Below the pieces are notes generated by a model that was not told the DNA's origin, searched no databases, and saw only the letters and a list, made by a program, of their open reading frames with translations. DNA of 13,472 bases from assembly GCF_030515985.1 (NCBI RefSeq), contig NZ_CP100376.1, positions 1,411,456-1,424,927 of the forward strand, written 5' to 3'. The position numbers were made by a program, and so were the translations under genes. The number at the start of each line of letters is the position of its first letter. Position 1 is the stretch's first letter. Shown piece by piece: positions 6,185 to 13,472 of this stretch. The stretch comes from Corynebacterium accolens (lineage in GTDB: Bacteria > Actinomycetota > Actinomycetes > Mycobacteriales > Mycobacteriaceae).

Positions 6185-6218
6185 TGGGGTATGTGGGGGA
6201 ACGTGGGGTAGAGTGGGG
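6184..6218 (+). promoter_or_regulatory. MraZ operator: four GTGGGG direct repeats
   Basis: GTGGGG starts at 6184, 6193, 6203 and 6213, i.e. steps of 9, 10 and 10 bases. Tandem TGGG repeats with a 10-base period, one helical turn, are the known binding pattern of MraZ in E. coli. Their place over the predicted transcription start of mraZ implies autorepression. A fifth, offset TGGGG lies at 6232. Confidence 0.75.
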
Positions 6219-6300
6219 CGCAGCGGAGGAATGGGGTTGAAAAACTCTCTTCTGACGTGAGGGAATCCGGAGTTGTCGAGTGAGGAAGGTGGACGCCGGG

Positions 6301-6735
6301 ATGTTTCTCGGAACCTACACTCCGAAGCTTGATGACAAAGGGCGCTTAACGCTTCCTGCAAAATTTCGCGACGAGCTCGCCGGTGGCCTGATGGTTACCA
6401 AGGGGCAGGACCATTCTTTGGCCGTGTACCCGCGCGAAGAGTTCGCCGAACGCGCACGGAAGGCTGCGGCGGTTTCTCGAACCAACCCGGAAGCGCGCGC
6501 TTTCATTCGTAACTTGGCGGCAAGTGCGGACGAACAGCGGCCCGACGGGCATGGTCGCATCACCTTGTCCGCAGGCCACCGTGAGTACGCGGGCTTGTCC
6601 AAAGAGTGCGTGGTGGTTGGCTCAGTAGATTTCCTCGAAATTTGGGATGCAGCCGCGTGGGCTGAGTATCAATCGCAAACTGAAGATGCTTATTCGGCAG
6701 CAGATGCCGATGACGTACTTGCGGGCTTGCTGTAA
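6301..6735 (+). CDS. mraZ: Transcriptional regulator MraZ
   Basis: A 144-residue DNA-binding protein with two SpoVT/AbrB-like swapped-hairpin domains, each with its DxxGR signature: [13 protein letters not shown] (11-23) and [13 protein letters not shown] (82-94). MraZ forms ring-shaped oligomers that bind tandem TGGG repeats and control the first dcw genes. The ATG at 6301 gives the universal [11 protein letters not shown] start; AAGGTGG (6286-6292) lies 8 bases upstream. An in-frame GTG at 6280 would add seven residues not typical of the family. The conserved C-terminal half (DFLEIWD, then an acidic tail) is complete. It stands under its own promoter with the repeat operator and is separated from rsmH by a structured 168-base spacer. 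Confidence 0.97.
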   Translation: MFLGTYTPKLDDKGRLTLPAKFRDELAGGLMVTKGQDHSLAVYPREEFAERARKAAAVSRTNPEARAFIRNLAASADEQRPDGHGRITLSAGHREYAGLSKECVVVGSVDFLEIWDAAAWAEYQSQTEDAYSAADADDVLAGLL

Positions 6736-6743
6736 AAGCCCGC
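6721..6743 (+). repeat. Hairpin over the mraZ stop codon
   Basis: GCGGGCTT (6721-6728) and AAGCCCGC (6736-6743) are perfect 8-base arms around a 7-base loop that holds the TAA stop (6733-6735). No T-run follows, so it is not a classical terminator. It may slow polymerase, protect the mraZ 3' end, or act with the RNA structure just downstream. Confidence 0.6.
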
Positions 6744-6747
6744 ATCT

Positions 6748-6841
6748 CGAGTGCGTGTAAGGACTCTGTCCGAGGCGGATGATTCTGGTGTACTTCCCCG
6801 ATATCAGAAACCTGCCTCGGACAGGGCCCTATATGCACTCG
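6748..6841 (+). ncRNA. Structured leader of rsmH at the position of the mraW RNA motif
   Basis: Three nested helices fold these 94 bases into one long arm. The outer stem pairs 6748-6759 with 6830-6841 (CGAGTGC with GCACTCG, plus A-U/G-U pairs). The middle stem pairs 6764-6776 with 6814-6826 (CTGTCCGAGGC with GCCTCGGACAG perfectly, plus two pairs). The inner stem pairs 6783-6791 with 6801-6809, closed by a 9-base loop ACUUCCCCG. An internal loop (6777-6782 / 6810-6813) separates the last two. From memory, the mraW RNA motif is a predicted cis-regulatory RNA upstream of mraW (rsmH) in actinobacteria; location and shape agree, but I could not run the covariance model. No ligand is known to me. 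There is no U-tract after it. Confidence 0.75.
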
Positions 6842-6903
6842 TCGTGCTTTCCACGATAGGAAGTCCTGCACAGCGGAAATAAGAAAGGGGGACGCGGGGA
6901 GTA

Positions 6904-7944
6904 ATGGCTACAACTGACCTTAATTACAATGTGGCGGATAACCACGGCCATGTGCCGGTCATGCGCGAGCGCATGGCAGAGCTCCTGCGCCCCGGAGTGG
7001 AGGCTGCGGGCTCGCAGGCTGTGCTTGTCGATGCCACCTTGGGTGCCGGCGGCCACAGCGAGTACTTCCTCCAGACCTTCCCGCAGGCACGCGTTATCGG
7101 TGTGGACCGCGATGAGCAGGCATTGCGCAATGCTTCGGCCAGGCTAGAGCCCTTCGGCCCGCGTTTTTGCGCGGTTAATGCTCGCTTCGATGAGTTGGGT
7201 ACCGCCATTGCCCAGGGCGAGGGTGATATCTTTGATGCTGCCCGCGCCCACGGAATCGCGGGAGCCCTCTTCGATTTGGGCGTTTCTTCCATGCAGCTGG
7301 ATCAGGCAGAGCGCGGCTTTGCCTATAAGACGGACGCACCGCTGGATATGCGGATGGATCCGAGCCACGGGCTTACCGCCGCTGACGTGCTCAATACGTA
7401 TTCGCACGGGGACCTGGCGCGGATTCTCAAGACCTATGGTGACGAGCGCTTTGCGGGCAAGATTGCCTCCGCTGTGCTCAAGGAGCGCGAGAAGGAACCG
7501 TTTAGCACCTCGGGCCGCTTGGTTGAGCTTCTATACTCGACCATCCCTGCGGCAACGCGCCGCACGGGTGGGCATCCCGCAAAGCGCACGTTCCAGGCGC
7601 TGCGAGTAGAGGTCAACCGCGAGTTGGAGGCCATTGAAAATGTGCTTCCCGTAATCACCAGTGCGCTTTCCATTGGGGCGCGCGCGGTCTTTATGAGCTA
7701 CCAGTCCTTAGAGGACCGCCTCGTAAAGGCAGCATTCAAGGAGCTATCTACGTCCACCACGCCTGTCGGTCTACCGATGGACCTGCCGGGCACCGCACCG
7801 GAATTCGCCACGGTTACCCGTGGGGCCGAAAAAGCATCTGCGGCGGAAGTAGAAGAAAATTCCCGCGCCGCGTCGGTGCGCGTGCGGGCTCTAGAACGGC
7901 TCGAAGGCACGCCAGAATTTTTACCCCCGGGAGGCAAGAAATGA
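6904..7944 (+). CDS. rsmH: 16S rRNA m4C1402 methyltransferase RsmH (MraW)
   Basis: A 346-residue SAM-dependent methyltransferase that N4-methylates C1402 in the ribosomal P site of 16S rRNA. Seen in order: HVPVM (16-20), SAM-binding [16 protein letters not shown] (41-56), the acidic end of strand 2 VIGVDRD (64-70), [19 protein letters not shown] (121-139), LDMRMD (147-152) and, in the C-terminal half, [18 protein letters not shown], all RsmH hallmarks. The length is slightly above the common 310-320 because of N- and C-terminal extensions. The ATG at 6904 has purine-rich AAAGGGGG (6884-6891) and GGGGA (6896-6900) upstream. Its stop overlaps the ftsL start by four bases (ATGA), so the two are translationally coupled. 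Confidence 0.97.
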   Translation: MATTDLNYNVADNHGHVPVMRERMAELLRPGVEAAGSQAVLVDATLGAGGHSEYFLQTFPQARVIGVDRDEQALRNASARLEPFGPRFCAVNARFDELGTAIAQGEGDIFDAARAHGIAGALFDLGVSSMQLDQAERGFAYKTDAPLDMRMDPSHGLTAADVLNTYSHGDLARILKTYGDERFAGKIASAVLKEREKEPFSTSGRLVELLYSTIPAATRRTGGHPAKRTFQALRVEVNRELEAIENVLPVITSALSIGARAVFMSYQSLEDRLVKAAFKELSTSTTPVGLPMDLPGTAPEFATVTRGAEKASAAEVEENSRAASVRVRALERLEGTPEFLPPGGKK

Positions 7945-8771
7945 GCACCATCCCACGCCGAAACCAGCACTTGACGGACAGCCGCGACAGAGAGGCCACT
8001 CGCAGCATGGGCGCCAGCCGAGACTTCACCACCGGAATCGACACCGGAGTGCCTACCGCTGTGCGCGAGCGCACCGCCCCTAGGGTTACCGGGAAAACGG
8101 CGCGCCGGACGGCTCCTAGCCGTACCCGGGTTCCGCACCGCGGGGCGAAGCGGCTTGGTTCGAAGCAGGTCGTCAGCTTCCGCGGCCGGCGGGTGCAACA
8201 GCAGACGAAGCAGAATAATGCTTTTACCCGCGTTGCTGTCTTAGCCGTTACCTTGCTGATTGGCGGGGTAGTGCTGGCCATGTGGCTATCTGGTTTGTCC
8301 ACCTCGCAGACGTTTAAGATCCAGCAGCTAACGGTGCAGGAATCGCAGTTGGATAATCAGATTGAGTCGCTGAACCGTGATGCAGAGAACTTAAGCTCCT
8401 CGGCGGATATTGCCCGCCGCGCGGATGAGCTGGGCTTGGCCGTACCCAAGCAACCCGGCGTGACTGAGGTCGGCGGGGATGGCGAGATCATCGCCAAGCG
8501 CGAAGGCACTCCTGATACGGAAAAGCTTATCGATGTTAACGGTGAACCCATCCGCCCGGGCCAAGCCTCGAGCGACCCGAAGGATACGGAGGGAATGTCT
8601 GATTCCCTTAACGCTGTGCCGCGCGGGCAGCAGCAACATGCGCGCGGTAATGATGCGGACGAGGATCGGGATGAGCACCGCGGCAGCGATAACGACGATA
8701 ATCGCGATGACGCCAGCGATAATCGCCCCAACCTTCCCGCCCGCGCGCCGTACACCAGCCAGGCCGATTAA
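7941..8771 (+). CDS. ftsL: FtsL-like septum protein with long cytosolic and extracellular tails
   Basis: A 276-residue bitopic membrane protein between rsmH and ftsI, the standard place of FtsL (Rv2164c in M. tuberculosis). Residues 1-96 are basic and predicted cytosolic (many R/K, e.g. [12 protein letters not shown]). One TM helix spans 97-118 ([19 protein letters not shown]). A short coiled coil follows (about 124-165: [22 protein letters not shown]), then [10 protein letters not shown], the usual end of the FtsL/DivIC ectodomain. A further ~100 residues are disordered and end in a D/E/R/N-rich run (237-264). FtsL joins DivIC/FtsB and FtsQ and helps activate FtsWI. It is long compared with FtsL of about 90-120 residues in model bacteria. 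Sequence identity of FtsL is always low, so the call leans on topology and position. Confidence 0.88.
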   Translation: MSTIPRRNQHLTDSRDREATRSMGASRDFTTGIDTGVPTAVRERTAPRVTGKTARRTAPSRTRVPHRGAKRLGSKQVVSFRGRRVQQQTKQNNAFTRVAVLAVTLLIGGVVLAMWLSGLSTSQTFKIQQLTVQESQLDNQIESLNRDAENLSSSADIARRADELGLAVPKQPGVTEVGGDGEIIAKREGTPDTEKLIDVNGEPIRPGQASSDPKDTEGMSDSLNAVPRGQQQHARGNDADEDRDEHRGSDNDDNRDDASDNRPNLPARAPYTSQAD

Positions 8772-8799
8772 ACGGACAGAATAAGTGGTGAAATTCTCT

Positions 8800-8843
8800 G
8801 TGCTCGCGCGTGGTAGCGCGGGCACTGCCCATCTTGTAGGGCA
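8800..8843 (+). repeat. Two adjacent hairpins between ftsL and ftsI
   Basis: GTGCTCGCGC (8800-8809) pairs with GCGCGGGCAC (8816-8825) with one G-U and a six-base loop. Immediately after, TGCCC (8826-8830) pairs with GGGCA (8839-8843). No T-run follows, so read-through into ftsI is expected. They may be a processing or stability element in the 124-base spacer; a promoter for ftsI within the spacer is possible, but I see no convincing -35/-10 pair. Confidence 0.45.
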
Positions 8844-8895
8844 CAATCGATACACGCAAGAACCTGTGGCGGCGAAGGGAAGGTGACTGAGCACC

Positions 8896-10851
8896 GTGAC
8901 TGCACCGAATAATGGTGGCAACCGTGGATACCGTCCGCGGCCGCGCCGCACCGCTAGCTCTGTTGTGCCCCAAAAAGCGATCATGCGCCAGCGCCTGCGC
9001 ATCATTTTGACCTGTGTTGTCGTCGCCACCGTCGCCTTGGGCGGGCGCCTTGCGTGGGTCCAATTGGTCTGGGGCCCAGATCTTGCGGCAAAGGCTGTTA
9101 CCCAGCGCGAACGCGTCTATATCGACCCGGCCCGCCGGGGAGAGATCCTGGACCGGGATGGCCAGCGTTTGGCCTATACAATGAAGTCTCGTTCCTTGAC
9201 TGTCTCTCCCACGCGCCTGCGCGATGAGCTCAAAGAGCAGGCCAAGATGGAAGCCACCTCCGAGGGAAAACTCGAGGGCATGGATGAGGGCAAGAAGGAC
9301 GAGTACCTCACCAAACAAATGGAAGACAAGCTCAAGGAGATGGCTGAGGGCATCCCGAAGATGATTGAGGATTCGGGTGCCTCTGCCTCCAAGGTTGATG
9401 CGAGCGATATTAAAAACAAGCTCAAGGCCGATACCCAGTACGAGGTCTTGGTCCGCAATGTGGACCCAGATGTCGCCGTAGAGATTTCCAATAAGTACCA
9501 CGGCGTGGCGGCCGACCGGCAAGATATCCGCCAGTACCCAAATGGGGCGATTGCAGAAAACGCTGTGGGCAAGGTCTCTATGGATGGCCACGGCCAATTC
9601 GGCTTTGAGGCGGCCCGCGATACCGAGCTGACCGGCATTGATGGGCAGTCAACGGAGGATGTCTCCGCCGATGGGCAGGTCATCCCCGGCACGCTGCGCG
9701 ATGTTGTGGATGCCGTCGATGGTCGCGATGTCACCCTCACCCTGGATTTGGACCTGCAGACTTACGTCCAGCAAAAGCTGGAAAAGGCCAAGGCCAATTC
9801 CCAGGCGGAGGGTGCCGAGGCCGTTGTGCTTGATGCCGCGACGGGCCAGGTGCTCGCCATGGCTAATACCGACACGGTGGATCCGAATAAGAATATCGAA
9901 GACCAGCTTAAAGAGGGCAAGGACTTCGAGAACCGTAGCATCTCCCACCCCTATGAGCCGGGTTCCGTTGCCAAGATAGTGACGGCGGCAGCCGCATTGC
10001 AGGAGGGTATTACCACTCCGGATGAGGTGCACCAGGTTCCGGGCTCCATCGACATGGCTGGCGTGACCGTCAACGATGCCTGGAATCACGGCACCGAGCC
10101 GTATACCACCACCGGCATCTTTGGTAAGTCCTCCAACGTGGGCACCTTGATGATCGCGGATAAGCTTGGCCCCGAGAAATATGCCGAGTACCTGAAGAAG
10201 TTTGGCTTGGGCGCTAACACGGGCGTTGAGCTTCCGAATGAATCCGCCGGCACGGTGCCAGACCAAGAGCAATGGTCCGGCGGCACCTTTGCCAACTTGC
10301 CCATCGGCCAGGGCCAGGCGTGGACGACGCTGCAGATGGCTAGCGTGTATCAAGCATTGGCCAACGGCGGCGAGCGCATCGAACCGCGCATCATCGACGA
10401 GATCAAAGACCCCGATGGCGAGACGGAAAAGCTACCCGAGCCTAAGAAGACCCAGGTAGTGGACAAGGAAACCGCCAAGACTGCGGTGGATATGTTCCGC
10501 GCCGTCTTCCAAGATGACGATGCCGGGGTGCAAAACGGTACGGCCGCCAACGCCCAATTGGATGGCTACCAGCTCTCCGGTAAGACCGGTACCGCGCAGA
10601 AGGTGGACCCGAATTCCGGGGCGTATTCTAATTCTGCCTACTGGATCACCTTTGCGGGCATTGCGCCTGCCGATGACCCACGATTCGTCGTCGCAGTCAT
10701 GCTCGATGAGCCCAAATCCGGCGTGGAAGACAATGGCGGCGGCGGCCAGTCTGCGGCCCCAATCTTCCGGGATATCTCTTCCTGGCTGCTTAACCGCGAT
10801 AATATTCCTACCTCGACACCAGCGCCGCGGATGACCCTGCGGGAACAATAG
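8896..10851 (+). CDS. ftsI: Septal peptidoglycan transpeptidase FtsI (PBP3 / PbpB)
   Basis: A 651-residue class B penicillin-binding protein that cross-links septal peptidoglycan together with FtsW. A basic cytosolic N-terminus precedes one TM helix (about 35-56). The dimerisation/pedestal domain begins at RRGEILDRDGQRLAYT and contains a long Lys/Glu-rich insert (about 108-180) and the NAVGKVSMDGHGQFGFE region. The transpeptidase domain has SVAK (Ser357-Lys360, nucleophile), SSN (412-414) and KTG (563-565). There is no PASTA domain; the protein ends 86 residues after KTG. The start is GTG 8896 with GGAAGG about 11 bases upstream; the nearby GTG 8883 is out of frame. The murE start lies 9 bases after its stop. 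Confidence 0.97.
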   Translation: MTAPNNGGNRGYRPRPRRTASSVVPQKAIMRQRLRIILTCVVVATVALGGRLAWVQLVWGPDLAAKAVTQRERVYIDPARRGEILDRDGQRLAYTMKSRSLTVSPTRLRDELKEQAKMEATSEGKLEGMDEGKKDEYLTKQMEDKLKEMAEGIPKMIEDSGASASKVDASDIKNKLKADTQYEVLVRNVDPDVAVEISNKYHGVAADRQDIRQYPNGAIAENAVGKVSMDGHGQFGFEAARDTELTGIDGQSTEDVSADGQVIPGTLRDVVDAVDGRDVTLTLDLDLQTYVQQKLEKAKANSQAEGAEAVVLDAATGQVLAMANTDTVDPNKNIEDQLKEGKDFENRSISHPYEPGSVAKIVTAAAALQEGITTPDEVHQVPGSIDMAGVTVNDAWNHGTEPYTTTGIFGKSSNVGTLMIADKLGPEKYAEYLKKFGLGANTGVELPNESAGTVPDQEQWSGGTFANLPIGQGQAWTTLQMASVYQALANGGERIEPRIIDEIKDPDGETEKLPEPKKTQVVDKETAKTAVDMFRAVFQDDDAGVQNGTAANAQLDGYQLSGKTGTAQKVDPNSGAYSNSAYWITFAGIAPADDPRFVVAVMLDEPKSGVEDNGGGGQSAAPIFRDISSWLLNRDNIPTSTPAPRMTLREQ

Positions 10852-10860
10852 GAGCTTGAA

Positions 10861-12396
10861 ATGTCTGTTTCCTTAGAAAAACTTGCGCAGCTTTCGCACG
10901 GACGCGTCATCGGTGATGGCACCGTTGAGGTCAGCGCGTGCGGCTTGGATTCCGCGAGCCTTCCCGAAGGCGCATTATTTGCCGCCCTTCCGGGCACGCG
11001 CGTGCACGGCGCCCAGTTCGTCGGCGATACCAAGGCGGGCGCGGTGCTTACCGATGCCCCCGGGCTCGATCACCTTCGCCAGGCTAACGAAACCCGGCCG
11101 ATCATCGTGGTAGAAGATATCCGCGCAGTCCTAGGTCCGATTGCAGCAGAAATCTACGGACACCCCACCCGCGATCTCACGGTCTTGGGTATTACCGGCA
11201 CCTCCGGCAAGACCACGACTAGTTACTTGCTGGAGGCTGGCCTCTTGCAGGCCGGGCACTCCGTCGGCCTTATCGGAACCACCGGCACCCGCATCAATCG
11301 CACGCCGGTGCCCACCTCTTTGACCACGCCGGAAGCCCCACGGCTGCAAGAACTTTTCGCCCGCATGAAGGACGAGGGCGTGACTCACGTGGTCATGGAG
11401 GTCTCCTCCCATGCTTTGGAGCTCGGCCGCGTGCGCGGAACCAACTTTGCTGTGGCCGGGTTCAGCAACCTCAGCCAAGACCACTTGGATTTCCATCCCA
11501 CGATGGAGGAGTACTTTTCGGCCAAGTCCCGGCTATTCCTAGGGGAGCAGGCCGCCCAGCGCGCGGTCATCTGTGTTGATGATGAGTGGGGCGAGCGCCT
11601 CCGCGGAAAGATAGAAGACGCCGGTTCTCCGGTTACGACGGTGGCAACGCGTACAGGCGATGCCACGATCTCCGCCCGGCAGACGGCTACCGAGGCGACC
11701 GGTGCACAGGAGGTTGACCTCAACCTAGACGGCACCGACTATTCCTTCCGGCTACCGCTGCCCGGCGAATTCAATATCGCCAATGCTGCGCTCGCCCTAG
11801 GGATGGCTACTGCGGTGGGCGAAGACCCGCAGGTCTTTTTGACCGGCGTGGAAAACGTCGCCGTTCCGGGGCGCATGGAAAGGATCGACCGCGGTCAGGA
11901 CTTCGTGGCCGTGGTGGATTATGCCCACAAGCCCGCGGCCATCGCGGCGGTGCTCGATACCCTGCGCCTGCAATTGGAGGGCACTACCGGTCGCGTCGGC
12001 GTCGTCGTGGGCGCCGGCGGTGACCGCGATAGCACCAAGCGCCCGATTATGGGAGAGGCTGCGGCCACCCGGGCGGATCTCACGGTGGTGACCGATGATA
12101 ATCCGCGCACCGAGGACCCAGCCGCGATTCGCGCAGCGGTCATTGAGGGCGCTCGCCAGGCCGCACCGGACGCCGATATTCGGGAGCAGGGCTCGCGCGC
12201 ACACGCCATCGATGAAGTGGTGGATTGGGCGGAGCCGGGCGATGCCATCATCGTCGTCGGCAAGGGCCATGAGGTAGGCCAGCTCGTCGGCGAGCGCACG
12301 CTGCACTTTGATGACCGAGAGGAAATGGCGCGCGCCATTGAGGAAAAGCTGGCAGGAACGGCGCATCGCGATACTCTTAGGGATACGAAGGAGTAG
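10861..12396 (+). CDS. murE: UDP-MurNAc-L-Ala-D-Glu--meso-diaminopimelate ligase MurE
   Basis: A 511-residue cytosolic ATP-dependent ligase that adds meso-DAP to UDP-MurNAc-dipeptide. The N-terminal domain has the substrate-binding CGLDSASLPEGALFAALPG. The central domain has the ATP loop ITGTSGKTTT (111-120), SLTTPEAP, and MEVSSHALELGR with NLSQDHLDFH. The C-terminal domain has DNPR (413-416), the specificity signature for meso-DAP rather than L-Lys, and VVGKGHE. This agrees with the DAP-type wall of Corynebacterium. The ATG at 10861 has GGAG (10851-10854), which overlaps the ftsI stop, six bases upstream. murF follows after two bases. Confidence 0.98.
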   Translation: MSVSLEKLAQLSHGRVIGDGTVEVSACGLDSASLPEGALFAALPGTRVHGAQFVGDTKAGAVLTDAPGLDHLRQANETRPIIVVEDIRAVLGPIAAEIYGHPTRDLTVLGITGTSGKTTTSYLLEAGLLQAGHSVGLIGTTGTRINRTPVPTSLTTPEAPRLQELFARMKDEGVTHVVMEVSSHALELGRVRGTNFAVAGFSNLSQDHLDFHPTMEEYFSAKSRLFLGEQAAQRAVICVDDEWGERLRGKIEDAGSPVTTVATRTGDATISARQTATEATGAQEVDLNLDGTDYSFRLPLPGEFNIANAALALGMATAVGEDPQVFLTGVENVAVPGRMERIDRGQDFVAVVDYAHKPAAIAAVLDTLRLQLEGTTGRVGVVVGAGGDRDSTKRPIMGEAAATRADLTVVTDDNPRTEDPAAIRAAVIEGARQAAPDADIREQGSRAHAIDEVVDWAEPGDAIIVVGKGHEVGQLVGERTLHFDDREEMARAIEEKLAGTAHRDTLRDTKE

Positions 12397-12398
12397 TA

Positions 12399-13472
12399 AT
12401 GATTCCACTTTCTATTGGAGATATCGCCGCGATAACCGGCGGTAGCCTGGATGGCGTTGATGATCCCGATGAACGCGTGACCGGCTTCGTGGAGTTTGAT
12501 TCGCGCAAGGTCACCACCGGCAGCTTGTTCGTAGCCCTGCCCGGTGCCCGCGTCGATGGCCATGATTTTGCAGAAAAAGCCATAGAGCAAGGCGCCGTGG
12601 CCGTGCTGGCCGCTCGGCCGGTGGGGGTACCGGCGATCATCGTCAAGCCCCAAGGCCGCGTGACCGGTAACGCCGCCAATGCCGATATTTATGCCAACGA
12701 TGAGGACGGCTCCGCCGCCGCTGTGATCGGGGCATTATCCGATCTCGCGCGCGAGGTGACCTCCCGCCTCGCCGCGGAACAGGGCTTGGATATCGTCGGC
12801 GTTACTGGCTCTGCGGGCAAGACTTCTACCAAGGATTTGCTGGCTACCATTTTCCGCGCCGAGGGCGAAACCGTCGCCCCGCCCGGCTCTTTCAATAACG
12901 AGGTAGGCCTTCCCTATACCGCCCTGCGCTGCGATGAGCACACCCGCTTCCTCGTGGCGGAAATGTCCGCGCGCGGCATCGGCCATATTCGCCACCTGAC
13001 CGAGATCACGGCCCCGACGGTGGGCGTGGTGCTCAACGTGGGCACCGCCCACCTAGGCGAGTTTGGCTCGCGGGAGAATATCGCCCAGGCCAAGGGCGAG
13101 CTTATCGAGTCCCTGCCCGCCGCGGCAGACGGCGGGGTAGCGGTCCTGAATGCGGACGATCCCTTCGTCGCCTCGATGGCACCGCGCACGCAGGCCAAGG
13201 TGGTCTATTATTCCGCCAACCGCCCGCAGGCCGCGGATGCGCAGTACTATGCCACCGATATTGAGCTTGACGATGTCGCCCGCCCGTCCTTTACCTTCCA
13301 CGCCCCCGGCGTCGAGCCGATGAGCATTAAGCTACAGGTCTTTGGCAAGCACCAGGTCTCTAATGCCCTGGCCGCGGCCGCAGCGGCCATCGATTCGGGC
13401 GTGGAACCCGCCGTTGCCGCGCGGGCGCTCAGCGGACACCAGACGAGCTCGGCGCACCGCATGGACGTGCGC
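12399..13472 (+). CDS. murF: UDP-MurNAc-tripeptide--D-Ala-D-Ala ligase MurF, N-terminal part (runs off the window)
   Basis: The 358 codons present cover the N-terminal and most of the central domain; a full protein is usually about 460-510 residues. MurF adds D-Ala-D-Ala to the UDP-MurNAc-tripeptide, the last cytosolic step before lipid I. Visible are FVEFDSRKVTTGSLFVALPG (substrate domain), the ATP loop VTGSAGKTSTK (135-145), the GSFNNEVGLPYT loop, EMSARGIGHI, VVLNVGTAHLGEFGS and LNADDPF. An Asn/Asp/Ala-rich stretch at about residues 90-105 enlarges the first domain. The ATG at 12399 has AAGGAG (12388-12393) five bases upstream and sits two bases after the murE stop. Confidence 0.98.
   Translation, partial: MIPLSIGDIAAITGGSLDGVDDPDERVTGFVEFDSRKVTTGSLFVALPGARVDGHDFAEKAIEQGAVAVLAARPVGVPAIIVKPQGRVTGNAANADIYANDEDGSAAAVIGALSDLAREVTSRLAAEQGLDIVGVTGSAGKTSTKDLLATIFRAEGETVAPPGSFNNEVGLPYTALRCDEHTRFLVAEMSARGIGHIRHLTEITAPTVGVVLNVGTAHLGEFGSRENIAQAKGELIESLPAAADGGVAVLNADDPFVASMAPRTQAKVVYYSANRPQAADAQYYATDIELDDVARPSFTFHAPGVEPMSIKLQVFGKHQVSNALAAAAAAIDSGVEPAVAARALSGHQTSSAHRMDVR

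Noticed and set aside
5968..6218. CRISPR-like or phage-type repeat array
   Set aside because: The repeated unit is only 5-6 bases with 3-5 base gaps, with no spacers of uniform length. MraZ-type operator repeats explain it.
8608..9597. 329-codon open frame on the minus strand across ftsL and ftsI
   Set aside because: It is antisense to two well-supported genes and its composition mirrors their codon bias. High-GC DNA commonly yields such frames.
1..13472. A mobile element, prophage or novel defence system
   Set aside because: Every gene belongs to conserved Corynebacterium chromosomal synteny. No transposase, integrase, terminal repeats or base-composition break is visible.

Overview
This window is a chromosomal segment of an actinobacterium, almost certainly a Corynebacterium. 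It carries the 5' part of the division and cell wall (dcw) cluster plus the conserved genes beside it. The order pknL - Rv2175c-like - mptA - idsA - GNAT - (HEPN) - DUF3040 - mraZ - rsmH - ftsL - ftsI - murE - murF matches the mycolata arrangement known from Corynebacterium glutamicum and Mycobacterium tuberculosis. GC content is fairly high, GTG starts are common, and MurE carries the meso-DAP signature DNPR. No mobile element, CRISPR array, tRNA or rRNA is visible. I cannot name the species.

Layout. Bases 1-1048 (minus) hold the N-terminal 349 codons of a PknL-type Ser/Thr kinase, cut by the window edge. It is divergent from a small Rv2175c-like winged-helix DNA-binding protein (1095-1463), whose M. 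tuberculosis homologue is a PknL substrate. Bases 1432-4049 (minus) are a two-gene unit: idsA (prenyl diphosphate synthase) then mptA (GT-C alpha-1,6-mannosyltransferase of lipomannan synthesis). A GNAT acetyltransferase follows (4095-4661, minus). Divergent from it are an SAV_6107-like HEPN protein (4885-5328) and a DUF3040 two-TM protein (5459-5860), which ends in a strong intrinsic terminator (5877-5912).

Bases 5913-6300 contain no gene. They form a G-rich control region with 10-bp-phased (G)TGGG direct repeats, the expected MraZ operator type. MraZ (6301-6735) follows, then a 94-nt base-paired leader at the position of the actinobacterial mraW RNA motif. Next come rsmH, ftsL (4-bp overlap), ftsI, murE and murF, the last cut by the right edge.

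How it works together. MraZ probably represses its own promoter. RsmH modifies 16S rRNA. FtsL and FtsI are divisome components, FtsI making septal cross-links. MurE and MurF add meso-DAP and D-Ala-D-Ala to the lipid II precursor. The left side adds envelope functions (lipoglycan mannosylation, prenyl diphosphate supply) and a kinase/substrate pair. The least ordinary parts are non-coding: the expanded MraZ repeat region, the rsmH leader RNA, a TCGAAC-rich promoter with a LexA-like site before the HEPN gene, and back-to-back, probably leaderless promoters between pknL and its neighbour.
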